The notes under the pieces were generated by a model, which was not told the DNA's origin, searched no databases, and worked only from the letters and a program-made list of their open reading frames with translations. From assembly GCF_029360805.1 (NCBI RefSeq), contig NZ_JARKNC010000003.1:62001-126000 (forward strand): DNA of 64,000 nt, given 5' to 3'. The stretch is from Daejeonella sp. JGW-45 (GTDB taxonomy: Bacteria; Bacteroidota; Bacteroidia; Sphingobacteriales; Sphingobacteriaceae). The translations under genes and the position numbers were made by a program. This document shows positions 45,146 through 52,788 of this stretch, one piece after another (the first letter of the stretch is position 1; each line of letters opens with the position of its first letter).

Positions 45146-46270
45146 ATGGCAAAGATAAGGCGCATCCATTTAAAAGCCAGGAAATACGTCCCCATCCCCG
45201 GCGTAAGCCCTGGGTCCATTCAGTTATACGAAGGGGCGCTGGCACCCAAAATAACAGTATACGCATATAATGCGTCTGAATATCATTGTGAAAATCTTGA
45301 TTCAGTTACGGACCTGGACGAACATTTTAAAAAATACCAGGGTTTAACGCATTGGATTGATGTACGTGGGATAGGGGATATCGGGTTATATAATTACCTG
45401 GAGAAGAAATTTGATATTCATAAACTCGTTTTAGAAGACATTGCCAATATTCAGCAACGCCCAAAAATGGACGAGTATGACAGGTATGTATTTGCTGTGA
45501 GCAGGATGCTTTACGTAGATGTCGACCTCGAAATCGCCAACGAGCAGATTTCCTTTATTCTACTGCCAGACATATTGATCAGCTTCCAGGAGAATTATAC
45601 CGAAATCACCCGGCCGGTTATAAGCCGCCTGGAAATGGGCAAAGGAAATATCCGCGTTAGCGGTCCATCCTATATGCTTTACTCCCTGATGGATGTAGTG
45701 GTGGATAATTACTTTACCCTTATCTATAAACTCGGCGATGAATTGGAAACCATCGAGGAGCTTTTGTATCGCAAGCCGGATAAAACCCTCATGTATCAAA
45801 CTCAGTGTATTAAAAGAGCAATGATCATGATCCGGAGAGCCGTATGGCCAGAGCGAGATAAGATCAATGACATGATCAGGAGTGACAGCAAGCTGATCAG
45901 TTCTCATACTAAAACCTTCCTGAAAGATACCTACGACCATTCCATGCAGGTTATCGACCTCGTAGAAAGCTATAAGGAGTTAACTACCAGTTTGATCGAT
46001 ACTAATCTCTCATTTATCACTAACAGGATGAATGAGATCATGAAGGTTTTAACCATTATTTCGTCCATTTTTATACCGCTCACGTTTATTGCAGGCGTAT
46101 ATGGAATGAATTTTGCCTATCAGGACCCGGAGACCGGGAAGATTCTCAGACACAATATGCCGGAGCTGTATTCAGAAAATGGTTATATCTATACAATGGC
46201 AGTCATGCTTTTGATCGCGGTTGTTCAAATGATCTACTTCTGGAGAAAGGGTTGGTTAAGTAATAAGTAA
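45146..46270 (+). CDS. corA: CorA-family magnesium/cobalt channel
   Basis: A 374-residue cation channel subunit (pentamer in the inner membrane). A long soluble N-terminal domain leads to two C-terminal membrane segments at about residues 305-330 and 345-368. The pore signature GMN is in FIAGVYGMNFAY. It imports Mg2+ and can carry Co2+ or Ni2+. It starts 2 nt after the WbqC stop and is followed by mgtE after 37 nt, so two different magnesium uptake systems are next to each other. Confidence 0.93.
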   Translation: MAKIRRIHLKARKYVPIPGVSPGSIQLYEGALAPKITVYAYNASEYHCENLDSVTDLDEHFKKYQGLTHWIDVRGIGDIGLYNYLEKKFDIHKLVLEDIANIQQRPKMDEYDRYVFAVSRMLYVDVDLEIANEQISFILLPDILISFQENYTEITRPVISRLEMGKGNIRVSGPSYMLYSLMDVVVDNYFTLIYKLGDELETIEELLYRKPDKTLMYQTQCIKRAMIMIRRAVWPERDKINDMIRSDSKLISSHTKTFLKDTYDHSMQVIDLVESYKELTTSLIDTNLSFITNRMNEIMKVLTIISSIFIPLTFIAGVYGMNFAYQDPETGKILRHNMPELYSENGYIYTMAVMLLIAVVQMIYFWRKGWLSNK

Positions 46271-46307
46271 AATCCCGTTTCTCACCTGTAATTCCTACTT
46301 TTAACAA

Positions 46308-47657
46308 ATGCAATCGTTCGAACTGGATAAATCAGATATTCTAAAGATCAGGAAAGCTCTGGAACAGGACGATTCTGCGCTAAAGATCTCTGTCTCCGAA
46401 TATCATCCGTCCGAGATCGCGATACTTTTCGAGAGCTTACCCCAGGAGTCCAGAGAACGAATTATAAGCATTTTACCTGCTGAGATCGCTTCAGAGGTTA
46501 TTTCTGAAATGGACTCTGAATTTCATCCCGAGCGCCTACTTGAAAACCTGCATCCGGAACGTCGTTCAGAGATCGTTGAAGAACTTGATTATGATGATGC
46601 TACAGACATCATTAGTCAGCTACCCGAGGAGCAGCAGCAAGAAATTCTTCAGGAACTTGACGAGGAGGACGCATCGAACATCCGTTCGCTCTTAAAATAC
46701 GATGATGATACCGCCGGCGGTTTGATGAACACCCAGGTAATCAAAATCAACCAGAACCTGATGAAGAAGGAAGCACTTGACCTCATCATCAAGCAGTCGG
46801 AAGAGATGGAGGAGTTTTATACTATTAATGTAATTGATGAGCATAATATGCTGAAAGGTATAGTCTCCTTAAAAGATATTATAAAAGCCCGCAACAACGT
46901 CAGGATCCAGGAAATCATCAAAGCTGATTTCGTTTATGTTAAGGCTGATACAGATCAGGAAGAAGTAGCAAAGCTTATTTCTCAGTATAATCTGAGTAGT
47001 ATTCCGGTGGTTGACGACAATATGCATCTTCTTGGCCGGATCACTTTCGATGATGTGATTGATGTTATGGAGGAGGAGAATACAGAAGATATTCTTAAGA
47101 TATCCGGGGTGTCGGAAGATGAGGAACTTGCCGGTAACTGGAAAGAGGCCGTTAAAAGCCGCTTGCCCTGGCTTGTGCTAAATCTCGGAACCGCATTTCT
47201 TGCTGCGTCCGTTATTCGTTATTTCGATAGTTCAATAGCCAGAATGGGGATACTAGCAGGATATATGGTTATGATCGCCGGAATGGGTGGGAACGCTGCA
47301 ACCCAGGCACTTGCCGTGACGGTCAGGCGTATTTCCCTCAATGACCTTACCGACAATCAGGCATATAGAACTGTGCTGAAAGAATTTACGGTGGGGCTGA
47401 TAAACGGCGCAAGCATTGGATTTATTATTTTTCTATTTGCCTTATTCTATGATGCGAATCCGATGCTCGGCCTGGTCATTTTTATAGCCATGACCGGAAA
47501 CCTGATCATTGCCGGGATGGCTGGCTCATCTATTCCGTTAATATTAAAAAGAGTAGGGATAGACCCGGCAATCGCCTCATCCATAATCATTACTACGTTT
47601 ACTGACGTCTTTGGCTTCCTGCTTTTACTCGGCCTGGCAAGCAAACTCTTACTGTAA
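46308..47657 (+). CDS. mgtE: MgtE magnesium transporter
   Basis: A 449-residue dimeric Mg2+ channel. The acidic N domain (residues 1-130, rich in Asp/Glu) is followed by a CBS pair (about 135-255, with FYTINVIDEHNMLKGIVSLKDI and SSIPVVDDNMHLLGRITFDD), then the membrane part (five segments, from about 285). It has the family block AGYMVMIAGMGGNAATQALAVTVRR and the ending TTFTDVFGFLLLLG. The N domain and CBS pair are the Mg2+ sensors. It is tandem with corA and followed by bioB. Confidence 0.94.
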   Translation: MQSFELDKSDILKIRKALEQDDSALKISVSEYHPSEIAILFESLPQESRERIISILPAEIASEVISEMDSEFHPERLLENLHPERRSEIVEELDYDDATDIISQLPEEQQQEILQELDEEDASNIRSLLKYDDDTAGGLMNTQVIKINQNLMKKEALDLIIKQSEEMEEFYTINVIDEHNMLKGIVSLKDIIKARNNVRIQEIIKADFVYVKADTDQEEVAKLISQYNLSSIPVVDDNMHLLGRITFDDVIDVMEEENTEDILKISGVSEDEELAGNWKEAVKSRLPWLVLNLGTAFLAASVIRYFDSSIARMGILAGYMVMIAGMGGNAATQALAVTVRRISLNDLTDNQAYRTVLKEFTVGLINGASIGFIIFLFALFYDANPMLGLVIFIAMTGNLIIAGMAGSSIPLILKRVGIDPAIASSIIITTFTDVFGFLLLLGLASKLLL

Positions 47658-47704
47658 ATAGTCGTATTTGCCGTATTTCATTTTCACCGCTGGCGATTTT
47701 ATTC

Positions 47705-47712
47705 TAAATTTG
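47705..47712 (+). promoter_or_regulatory. -7 box directly in front of bioB
   Basis: TAAATTTG is a perfect TAnnTTTG, ending only 3 nt before the bioB ATG at 47716. A transcript starting a few bases later would be leaderless or nearly so. The preceding TTTG at 47667-47670 is too far (34 nt), so the -33 is weak. Confidence 0.55.
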
Positions 47713-47715
47713 TGT

Positions 47716-48729
47716 ATGACTGAAATCAGAAACAACTGGACTAAAGAAGAGATATCAGAAATTTATCATAGTCCGCTGCTGGACTTGATTTACCGTTCTG
47801 CGACCGTGCACAGGGAGAATAAGGACTATTCTGAGGTTCAGATCAGCAGCTTGTTATCGATCAAGACAGGAGGTTGTCCTGAAGATTGCGCGTATTGTCC
47901 GCAGGCAGCCCGTTTCCATACTGACCTTGAAGTTCAGGCTTTGATGTCGGTGGACCAGGTTACAGAAGCCGCACAGAAAGCTAAAGACGCTGGTGCGTCC
48001 CGCTTGTGTATGGGAGCGGCCTGGCGTGAGGTTAGAGATAACCGCGATTTTGAGAGAGTTATAGAAATGGTCAGTTCCGTCAATGCGATGGACATGGAAG
48101 TCTGCTGTACCCTCGGCATGCTTACCGAATCACAGGCACAGAGGCTGGCGGATGCCGGCCTGTACGCATACAACCATAATTTAGATACTTCGGAAGATGA
48201 TTATAAGCGGATTATTACAACCCGTACCTATGATGATCGTCTGAAAACAATTGAAAATGCCCGGAAAGCAAAATTAACAGTCTGCAGCGGAGGTATTATT
48301 GGGCTGGGGGAAACCGTTGAAGACAGGATATCGATGCTAAAGACTCTTTCCAATATGGCAAGACATCCTGAATCTGTGCCTATCAATGCCCTTGTGCCTG
48401 TAAAGGGCACGCCTTTAGCGGATCAGCCACGTGTACCTGTCTGGGATATGGTTAGGATGATAGCCACCGCACGTATCATTATGCCGAAGACTGTCGTCCG
48501 CCTGTCAGCCGGCAGGACCGAAATGAGCTTAACCGATCAGGCTTTGTGTTTTATGGCCGGGGCTAATTCTATCTTTGCCGGCGATAAATTACTTACCACT
48601 CCAAATCCCGCTTTTAATGAGGATATGGAAATGTTTAATTTGTTAGGTCTTAAGCCCCGGGAAGCCTTTAAAAACGGCAGGCCGGCAGTACAAGCGGATA
48701 AGGAGCATCTATCGCCTGTTAACTCGTAG
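47716..48729 (+). CDS. bioB: Biotin synthase
   Basis: Radical SAM enzyme inserting sulfur into dethiobiotin. I start at ATG 47716 ([13 protein letters not shown]), giving 337 residues, the usual length; an upstream ATG at 47668 overlaps the mgtE end and adds 16 odd residues. The cluster motif CPEDCAYC gives Cys54, Cys58 and Cys61. Later conserved blocks are [35 protein letters not shown], and the [2Fe-2S] region with [15 protein letters not shown]. No other bio genes are in this window. A -7 box sits right before the start. Confidence 0.94.
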   Translation: MTEIRNNWTKEEISEIYHSPLLDLIYRSATVHRENKDYSEVQISSLLSIKTGGCPEDCAYCPQAARFHTDLEVQALMSVDQVTEAAQKAKDAGASRLCMGAAWREVRDNRDFERVIEMVSSVNAMDMEVCCTLGMLTESQAQRLADAGLYAYNHNLDTSEDDYKRIITTRTYDDRLKTIENARKAKLTVCSGGIIGLGETVEDRISMLKTLSNMARHPESVPINALVPVKGTPLADQPRVPVWDMVRMIATARIIMPKTVVRLSAGRTEMSLTDQALCFMAGANSIFAGDKLLTTPNPAFNEDMEMFNLLGLKPREAFKNGRPAVQADKEHLSPVNS

Positions 48730-48773
48730 CGGCGCTGCTCAACGTTATCTAATGACGGGAGGAATGGTTTCTG

Positions 48774-50897
48774 TTATGGCAGGACAAGTTTCTGAATGTC
48801 CGAAATTAGTTTGTTGATGTAGTCTAGTTGCTCATATAGCAGGTACTGATCTTTAGTAACCTCCTGATCACCGGTTTGGCCCTGATACCGTATTTCGACC
48901 TCTTTCAAGTCAGTTCCGCCCATCTTTCTTATAATTTCACTTAAACTATATAACGATTTACGTATCAGCTTGATATGACTCTCGTTTATCTCTGCATTAT
49001 CGGCATTTTGCAGATTGGTAATCAAGGTCGCTACATATGATGACAGCATATGATTCAGGACAACGAACTTATGGATTTCTTTACTGTTTTGCTGTTTACT
49101 TTTAGGCTCCGACTGCATTCTCTGGAAAGCGCTCGCCAGGTTGGCTGAACTCACATAAACATCTTTTCGCGCTAATTTATAAGAAGTGATGTCGAGCTGC
49201 TTTTCAGTAAGCTCATCCGCAACATTAAGGAGGTACTGGTGGTTAGCGACCAAAACCTCCCTCATGAAACTTTTGAGATGATAGTATTCCCAATTGGGCA
49301 GGATGAAGAAACTAGCACCGAGGGCTATAAACGAACCGACAAAGGTGTCAATAATCCTTTCCTGCGCAACAGTTAGATTATTCTCTCCCAGAAAACTGAA
49401 AAGTATCAGGGTATAAGGAGTCATAAACAGCACGCTGACAATGTAATTGAGTCTCTGAAAACTGTATGCGCCTACCATGAAAAAAAGCAGAAAAACAAAT
49501 AAAGCCGTCTGGTCCTTTACATAAATTATGATCAGTGCACCAGCCACGCCGCCACACAGAGTACCGACAAGTCGTTGTATATTTCTCTGTTTTGTAAGAC
49601 TGAACGCAGGTTTCAAAATTACCAGGATGGTTAAGAGTATCCAATAACTGTGATGTCCGAATGGAAACAATTTTGAAACAAGGAAACCGATAAGGCACAT
49701 TAACGAAACCCGTATTGCGTGGCGGAATATGGATGACTTAAAGGTGAGGTTCTCCCTAAGTGTTTTAAGGTCAAAATCCTGGTGTGACACGAATTTGTTT
49801 AGGTGCTCCTGACTTCGAACGCTTACACTTGAAAGCTGAGGGTTATCATAATAACTGTAAATTTTGCGAATACGACTGGCCATGTTCCGAACGTTGATCA
49901 GGATTTTCTTCAACACGAGATTGCTGACTTCCTGTTCTTCAAGGCGATCGATACTAAGTTTCAGTGCCTCAAGCTCCGTTTTATAATGATGAAGCCGTTC
50001 CGGATTTTCATTGCTGATGATGAAATAGCTTAAATTTTCTAAATCCTCACTGAATTTTGTAATAACCTTATTGAATCCATCAAGCACGTTTGTCTCACCG
50101 TATGTATTTCGAATAGCCTGGTAATCGTAATGTGTCGCCATTGCTTGTTCAAAAAGATCTACAATGTCCACAAAAACCAGGATAAGAAGTCTGCCGGCTC
50201 CGGTCGACTCTTTAACCATAAGCCGGCTTTTAAAAAGAAGTTCCCTTACCGTATCCTGATGCTGGTGTACCAGGATCTGCTGATCAACGAGTTTGGTATA
50301 ATTATCGTCGTGATCCGTGTTAAGGTTGTAAAAATCTGCCTTGATCCGTACAAATACGGCAATTTCCTTAATGCACTCCCCTAAAGCCTGCTGCGCCAGG
50401 CGATAGGGTCTTATCTGGCTCAAAGAAATGCTTAAGATGGTATACCAGAGGCCTCCTGACAAAATATACAAGCTGTGTTCCCAGGCACCGGACGCGGATA
50501 CTACATCTTCGTCAATGCTCAGGATCATAACAAGCAGCGCCGCCGTGCCTATAGAAGACGCCCGGTTTCCGTAGACCGAGAACATGGAATACAGAAAACA
50601 CAGAACAGTGATCTCTATCCCCACAAGTATTGGATTCCAATTAATTAAACCCGTTAGGATAGCCGTCAGAAACACGAACAGGTTACAAAACAGCATCCCG
50701 TTACGCTTGTGAACAACCGGGCCCGGATTATCTGCTATACTGACGCAAAGTGCACCAAGAGAAATCGTAAGACCAACCGAAAGCATATTGAGGTTGTAAA
50801 AAACCAGCGAGGGGAGGAGCACGCCGAAAGTTATACGAAGCCCGTCGGAAAAGTATTGGCTAAAAATAAAGGACTTGATCTCCCTCGAATGGTTCAT
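48774..50897 (-). CDS. FUSC-family transporter (YccS/aromatic acid exporter-like)
   Basis: A 707-residue inner membrane protein with an FUSC-like layout: an N-terminal membrane block (about residues 12-180), a long soluble helical part, a second membrane block (about 390-540), and a soluble C-terminus. I start at ATG 50897 (MNHSREIKSFIFSQYF) because the ATG at 50930 adds 11 unusual residues. The SYWILLTILVILKPAFSLTKQRNIQRLVGT motif belongs to the family. It may export aromatic or other acids; the substrate is unknown. It converges on bioB and follows ohr by 48 nt. Confidence 0.85.
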   Translation of the reverse strand: MNHSREIKSFIFSQYFSDGLRITFGVLLPSLVFYNLNMLSVGLTISLGALCVSIADNPGPVVHKRNGMLFCNLFVFLTAILTGLINWNPILVGIEITVLCFLYSMFSVYGNRASSIGTAALLVMILSIDEDVVSASGAWEHSLYILSGGLWYTILSISLSQIRPYRLAQQALGECIKEIAVFVRIKADFYNLNTDHDDNYTKLVDQQILVHQHQDTVRELLFKSRLMVKESTGAGRLLILVFVDIVDLFEQAMATHYDYQAIRNTYGETNVLDGFNKVITKFSEDLENLSYFIISNENPERLHHYKTELEALKLSIDRLEEQEVSNLVLKKILINVRNMASRIRKIYSYYDNPQLSSVSVRSQEHLNKFVSHQDFDLKTLRENLTFKSSIFRHAIRVSLMCLIGFLVSKLFPFGHHSYWILLTILVILKPAFSLTKQRNIQRLVGTLCGGVAGALIIIYVKDQTALFVFLLFFMVGAYSFQRLNYIVSVLFMTPYTLILFSFLGENNLTVAQERIIDTFVGSFIALGASFFILPNWEYYHLKSFMREVLVANHQYLLNVADELTEKQLDITSYKLARKDVYVSSANLASAFQRMQSEPKSKQQNSKEIHKFVVLNHMLSSYVATLITNLQNADNAEINESHIKLIRKSLYSLSEIIRKMGGTDLKEVEIRYQGQTGDQEVTKDQYLLYEQLDYINKLISDIQKLVLP

Positions 50898-50945
50898 TAC
50901 CAAAAATACCTTTATCTGATTGATTAGCAATTCATAAAAAGTAAT

Positions 50946-51356
50946 TTATAAGGCAGTTACCCTTGTTTGAATATTTCCTCTTGTTGCCTTCGAATAAGGA
51001 CAAACAAGATTAGCCTTGTCGGCAAGTTTCTGGGCTTGTGCTGCGGTAATTCCCGGAATTTGCACATCAAGTTCGGCCGAAAGAACAAATGCATTTCCAT
51101 CTTTATTGAATGAAATCTGAACATCGACGGATGCTTCTGAAACATCCGTTCCCTCGCGTTCGGCCACAGCTCCCAGGGCGCCCAGATAGCAAGCCCCCCA
51201 GGCGGCAGCAAAAAGTTGCTCAGGGTTCGAGGCGCCTCCCTGGCCACCCATTTCATGAGGTTTGCGAAGGTCCATTTCTAATATTCCGTCAGACGACTTA
51301 ATATGGCCATTCCGACCGCCTTTGGCGGTGACAACAGCTGTATATAATTTTTCCAT
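50946..51356 (-). CDS. ohr: Ohr/OsmC-family organic hydroperoxide resistance protein
   Basis: A 136-residue thiol peroxidase that detoxifies organic hydroperoxides. The two redox Cys are present: Cys56 in FAAAWGACYLGAL and Cys119 in ANLVCPYSKATRGNI, and the Arg/Glu region (EMGGQGGASNPEQLF) is normal. I favour Ohr over OsmC for the length and the VCPYSKATRGN block. No ohrR regulator is adjacent. The upstream side opens into a 1.4-kb gene-free region with the two related RNAs, so any regulator would be elsewhere. Confidence 0.92.
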   Translation of the reverse strand: MEKLYTAVVTAKGGRNGHIKSSDGILEMDLRKPHEMGGQGGASNPEQLFAAAWGACYLGALGAVAEREGTDVSEASVDVQISFNKDGNAFVLSAELDVQIPGITAAQAQKLADKANLVCPYSKATRGNIQTRVTAL

Positions 51357-51620
51357 GATCTAGTTTGGTAGTAAGAAGCAAAAACTGTTCCTCTAAAGCG
51401 AAAAAGCAGATAATACTAATTCAGGGAGTTTTTCCAGAGGCCCTTTAGATGCTTTCGCCGCTACGGATATAATATAAAAGAATTTCAGCTGTTTTTTATC
51501 AATTTGTTAATAGTGGAATTTGTTGTACCCGTTAATAATATCTCATTCGCAAATGTTATGTCCTTACAATCAAATGGATATCAAAAACAGAACTGTTAAT
51601 AAAGTCACCTTTGTTGTGGG
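51357..51620. other. Intergenic stretch upstream of ohr and the first RNA
   Basis: No credible ORF, tRNA or repeat was found here. The part next to ohr must hold its promoter on the minus strand, but I could not identify a clear -7 box. The bases nearest 51620 begin to share sequence with the upstream side of the second RNA (AACCTGTT before the -35). Confidence 0.5.
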
Positions 51621-51651
51621 TAACCTGTTTATAAATTATAGCACTTTTTAC

Positions 51652-51680
51652 TTGACGGCAAAGGCTTTGTAGCATACCTT
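51652..51680 (+). promoter_or_regulatory. Promoter of structured RNA copy 1
   Basis: TTGACG (51652-51657), a 17-nt spacer, and TACCTT (51675-51680). The latter continues as TACCTTAG, one base off TAnnTTTG, so it fits the Bacteroidota -7 box too, with TTG 20 nt upstream. The layout is identical to that of copy 2. Confidence 0.7.
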
Positions 51681-51686
51681 AGTATT

Positions 51687-52018
51687 AATAAGAACGAGGT
51701 ACATTGACAGTCTGAAACAAGGTCCCAAAAGATCCGAAGCTCTCGGGTTTCAAGATCCGGGATTATTTAAACCTGATTCAGAGCAGATCGCAAGATGTGT
51801 TCGAAAAGATCAGGGTCGAAATGACAGACGTTATTGAAGATTGCAAACGATCTAAGGAATGTATGCAATATTGAAATAAAGGGCCACGAGAATCTTGTTT
51901 GAAAGAGCACTGATTCTACGAACCGGTTAAGTATCGCAGAACTTATGCTTTTGATCAACTACGGTTGTGAAAAAAGTTAAACGGAAACCTGAATCGCAAG
52001 AGGACGGTTTCCGTTTTT
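51687..52018 (+). ncRNA. Structured RNA, tandem copy 1 (unassigned family)
   Basis: Predicted transcript of about 330 nt from the promoter at 51652-51680 to an intrinsic terminator: AAACGGAAACC (51979-51989) with GGTTTCCGTTT (52006-52016) and five Ts. A 5' hairpin GAAGC (51736-51740)/GTTTC (51747-51751) encloses TCTCGG, and a 3' hairpin CAAC-TACG-GTTG sits at 51956-51967. A 16-nt block ATCCGAAGCTCTCGGG (51732-51747) is identical in copy 2. There is no ATG-initiated ORF of note; one frame stays open through the conserved 5' block, but without a start codon. It does not look like RNase P, tmRNA, SRP or 6S RNA, and I cannot name it. Confidence 0.7.
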
Positions 52019-52350
52019 GTTTTCATGGACCCTGGGCTAATATACAGCTGAATCGTTAATTTTCCCGATCTGTTCTCCGCCTAATCCTCTGACATTTATT
52101 GTCAATGTAATCGTTAAAGAGACTTTCCCGCCTGAAAACCTAAAAAAGCAATTGCCTCTTTGGGGTCTATTTCTAATATCGCATAGTAAACATAAAAAAC
52201 GTTTTACTGTTAATATCATCACAAAGGACTTATTGTTAATAAACCTGCGATTTGCTTATTAGCGTGCTATATAATAACTACTTACGAATATCCCAACGGT
52301 TGACAAGTCTGATATTCCTGTTGATAAACCTGTTACTAAAAACATTCATT
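52019..52350. other. Spacer between the two structured RNAs
   Basis: About 330 nt of AT-rich sequence with no convincing ORF, repeat or tRNA. Its last 30 bases before the second promoter align with the sequence before the first one (AACCTGTT...), showing that the duplication includes upstream promoter sequence. Confidence 0.6.
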
Positions 52351-52356
52351 TTTCCC

Positions 52357-52385
52357 TTGACATGTGTCTCCAAAAAGCCTATATT
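52357..52385 (+). promoter_or_regulatory. Promoter of structured RNA copy 2
   Basis: TTGACA (52357-52362), a 17-nt spacer and TATATT (52380-52385), a textbook -35/-10 pair, which is rare in Bacteroidota. The -10 continues as TATATTAG, one base from TAnnTTTG. It matches copy 1 in spacing and in flanking bases. Confidence 0.75.
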
Positions 52386-52391
52386 AGTATT

Positions 52392-52727
52392 ATTAAGACG
52401 GACGTACTTTGACAGCCTGAAACAATATCCACAGAAATCCGAAGCTCTCGGGCTTCATCAGATTTCGGATAATTTAAGCTTCAATTCAGACCGGCATCGT
52501 GAGATAAAGGCTGACAGGAAAAGTTCCAAAGGACAGGCATTACCTATGTTACAAACATTCTATGGAATGGTTGTGATGAGAAAGTAAGGGTCAACGGATA
52601 CTAAAGGTTTGAAAAGACCGGCAGGAACGAACCAGGCAAAGTAAAGATGAATTAATACTTTGAGCAGCTACGGCTGCGAAAAAGTTAAAACGGAAACCCC
52701 AATCGAAAGAGCAAGGTTTCCGTTTTT
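52392..52727 (+). ncRNA. Structured RNA, tandem copy 2 (unassigned family)
   Basis: About 336 nt from the promoter at 52357-52385 to the terminator AAACGGAAACC (52688-52698)/GGTTTCCG (52715-52722) with TTTTT. The 5' hairpin is GAAGC (52441-52445)/GCTTC (52452-52456) with loop TCTCGG; the 3' hairpin is CAGC-TACG-GCTG (52665-52676), against CAAC-TACG-GTTG in copy 1. An outer inverted repeat ATCCGAA/TTCGGAT surrounds the 5' hairpin. The middle of the RNA has diverged from copy 1. Its terminator lies 62 nt before the PIN-PhoH gene. Regulatory or housekeeping roles are both open. Confidence 0.72.
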
Positions 52728-52775
52728 CTTTTTACCCCTTTTTCCATTTCTACCCAAACCTTCTCTCGATTTTCT

Positions 52776-52783
52776 TATTTTTG
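52776..52783 (+). promoter_or_regulatory. -7 box directly before the PIN-PhoH gene
   Basis: TATTTTTG is a perfect TAnnTTTG, ending 5 nt before the ATG at 52789. The message would have almost no leader. I see no clear -33 TTTG at the standard distance. Confidence 0.55.
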
Positions 52784-52788
52784 ATTAA

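Noticed and set aside
51767-52222. Minus-strand ORFs of 61-63 codons in the RNA region
   Set aside because: They run antisense to the structured RNAs, have no recognisable protein features, and do not recur in the other copy.
52252-52587. 111-codon ORF across the second RNA
   Set aside because: It starts upstream of the RNA promoter, its N-terminus has no counterpart near copy 1, and codon use is poor. The conserved part is better explained by RNA structure.
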